DNA of 6,342 nucleotides from Spirochaetales bacterium (GTDB lineage: Bacteria > Spirochaetota > Spirochaetia > Sphaerochaetales > Sphaerochaetaceae). A program made the position numbers and the translations under genes. The notes beneath the pieces were generated by a model, which was not told the DNA's origin, ran no database searches, and saw only the letters and a list, made by a program, of their open reading frames with translations. The stretch is taken from assembly GCA_017632495.1 (NCBI GenBank), contig JAGBRG010000177.1:1-6342 (forward strand), in the 5' to 3' direction. Positions 5,225 through 6,342 of the stretch are shown here, piece after piece; position 1 is the stretch's first letter, and every line of letters starts with the position of its first letter.

Positions 5225-6342
5225 TGGACAGACTTTTTTCTTATCTGAATTCACTTGATGACGACTACTACTTCTTTGTTGCAAACACGGTCCTTGGAAA
5301 GGTACAGACCCCGTTTCACAAGCCTGTGATAAACAACGCCATCCTCTCATTTCTTCTGAATGCGGAAAACAGGGCCAACATAGTAGCGTCTCTGAATCAG
5401 GATGACATAAGGTATCTGACGCTTCTGAACCTTGTTGACCAGGCTACATCGGTCCATATCTCTGATTTCTTCTCCAGCGAAATCTATCCTCTTGTCCTTA
5501 CAGTACTTGAGAGTCTCAGAGACAGGCTTTTGGTCCTGAAGGAAGTTGACTCTTACTTCATAAACCCCGTCCTAAAGGACGCCGTTGTCCCCTATTTGGA
5601 TCTTAATCTGACACTTGGAGAAAACCTGGGCCACGGACAAGAAGCGCCCCATGTGGGAAAGAACGTTCTATTTGGAATACTGAACCTTCTTTCAAACGGT
5701 TCAATCCCACCCAGGGAAGCCAACATCCACCACTTCACCAAGTCCGACAGACTTGAAAGGGTCTTTCCACAGTTTTCAAAAAGCTCGAGCCTTGCCTTCT
5801 TTTCCTTGATAAGGGCCTTTTTGGTATCATCGGGCTCAGTTACACCTGCTTCCGGATGCTATGCCCTGAACAGGGATATTGCCTCCCGCATTCTTGATCT
5901 GGATGATCTGAATCTTATGATTGCCTGTATCGGAGAGGACCATGCACTGGCTGTTTCAAAGCTTCTTGGAATTTTAAAGATCCACAGCCTTTCAAAGAAA
6001 CAGGCTCTTTGCATTCTTTCCATGTTCACCGAATCTGAATATGCGGATGCAGTTCTTTCTTCCATGGAAAGCTTCGGGTTTATCTGTATTTCGGACAATA
6101 AGGTGCGCCTGAACAGTTCTGTTCTGAAAGAGAGCCTTCCCATGTCCAAGGTGAATGTGGATTCTGATTTTGAAGTCACCTACTTCGGAGAACCGAATTC
6201 TACCGACATCCTCTATCTTTTTGCAGATATTGAAGTCTGTGACAATCTCATGCGCTACAAGATTACAAAGGACAGCTTCATAAGAGCCTTGGACCTTGGT
6301 CTTGATGCAATGGAGATTTCTTCGTATCTGGGCACAGCCCGA
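5224..6342 (+). CDS. Helicase-associated protein, partner of XPB (3' end outside window)
   Basis: The reading frame starts at ATG 5224-5226, sharing one base with the helicase stop (TGATG), and is open for 373 codons to the window edge. This arrangement implies translational coupling. The protein is mostly helical. A winged-helix-like segment is seen around 257-300 (ALCILSMF, then a helix, then SFGFICISDNKVRL). From about 308 the sequence VNVDSDFEVTYFGEP, then MRYKITKDSFIRALDLGLDA and MEISSYL, matches the Helicase_C_3 or XPB/Ssl2 N-terminal-type domain seen in the bacterial XPB partners, such as the gene beside mycobacterial XPB (comparison from memory). It has no helicase motifs in the visible part. 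I infer that it binds the neighbouring helicase or its DNA substrate. The remaining C-terminal part cannot be described. Confidence 0.85.
   Translation, partial: MDRLFSYLNSLDDDYYFFVANTVLGKVQTPFHKPVINNAILSFLLNAENRANIVASLNQDDIRYLTLLNLVDQATSVHISDFFSSEIYPLVLTVLESLRDRLLVLKEVDSYFINPVLKDAVVPYLDLNLTLGENLGHGQEAPHVGKNVLFGILNLLSNGSIPPREANIHHFTKSDRLERVFPQFSKSSSLAFFSLIRAFLVSSGSVTPASGCYALNRDIASRILDLDDLNLMIACIGEDHALAVSKLLGILKIHSLSKKQALCILSMFTESEYADAVLSSMESFGFICISDNKVRLNSSVLKESLPMSKVNVDSDFEVTYFGEPNSTDILYLFADIEVCDNLMRYKITKDSFIRALDLGLDAMEISSYLGTAR

Noticed and set aside
5859..6179. 106-codon minus-strand open frame inside the helicase partner gene
   Set aside because: It is antisense to a coding region with good family similarity, and its translation (rich in Ser and Arg) looks like a shadow frame.

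Overview
The window is ordinary-looking bacterial chromosome of medium G+C, densely coding, with short Shine-Dalgarno leaders on some genes and none on others. The gene content is a metal-dependent phosphatase, NrdR, an archaeal-looking ACT-domain protein, a dGTPase, a small membrane protein, and a bacterial XPB-type helicase with its partner. This would fit a Treponema-like spirochaete. A clostridial-type Firmicute is the main alternative. The assignment rests on remembered family distribution, not on a search.

Layout. (1) 1-546, plus: the 3' part of an inositol-monophosphatase-family gene, open at the left edge. (2) 550-1017, minus: nrdR, convergent with the phosphatase and 3 bp away, with a weak hairpin across both stop codons. 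(3) 1018-1206: the only sizeable non-coding stretch (about 190 bp). It holds two divergent candidate promoters, each overlapping an inverted repeat. (4) 1207-1872, plus: a two-part protein with an N-terminal helical, probably helix-turn-helix-like segment and a C-terminal ACT-type domain. (5) 1874-3016, minus: an HD-superfamily dGTP triphosphohydrolase, 1 bp from the preceding stop codon and convergent with it. (6) 3061-3540, plus: an orphan protein with three membrane segments, divergent from the dGTPase across a gap of only about 44 bp. (7) 3593-5224, plus: an XPB/ERCC3-like superfamily 2 helicase. (8) 5224-6342, plus: its helicase-associated partner, overlapping the helicase stop codon by one base and running off the right edge.

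Functional reading. nrdR (repressor of ribonucleotide reductase genes, sensing ATP/dATP) and dgt (dNTP hydrolysis) both control deoxynucleotide supply. XPB and its partner form a translationally coupled module, presumably acting in DNA repair or nucleic-acid remodelling. The XPB-type N-terminal domain occurs at the start of the helicase and again near the visible end of the partner, the clearest structural theme in the window. No mobile element, CRISPR array, tRNA or rRNA was seen. Every function here is inferred from sequence motifs alone.
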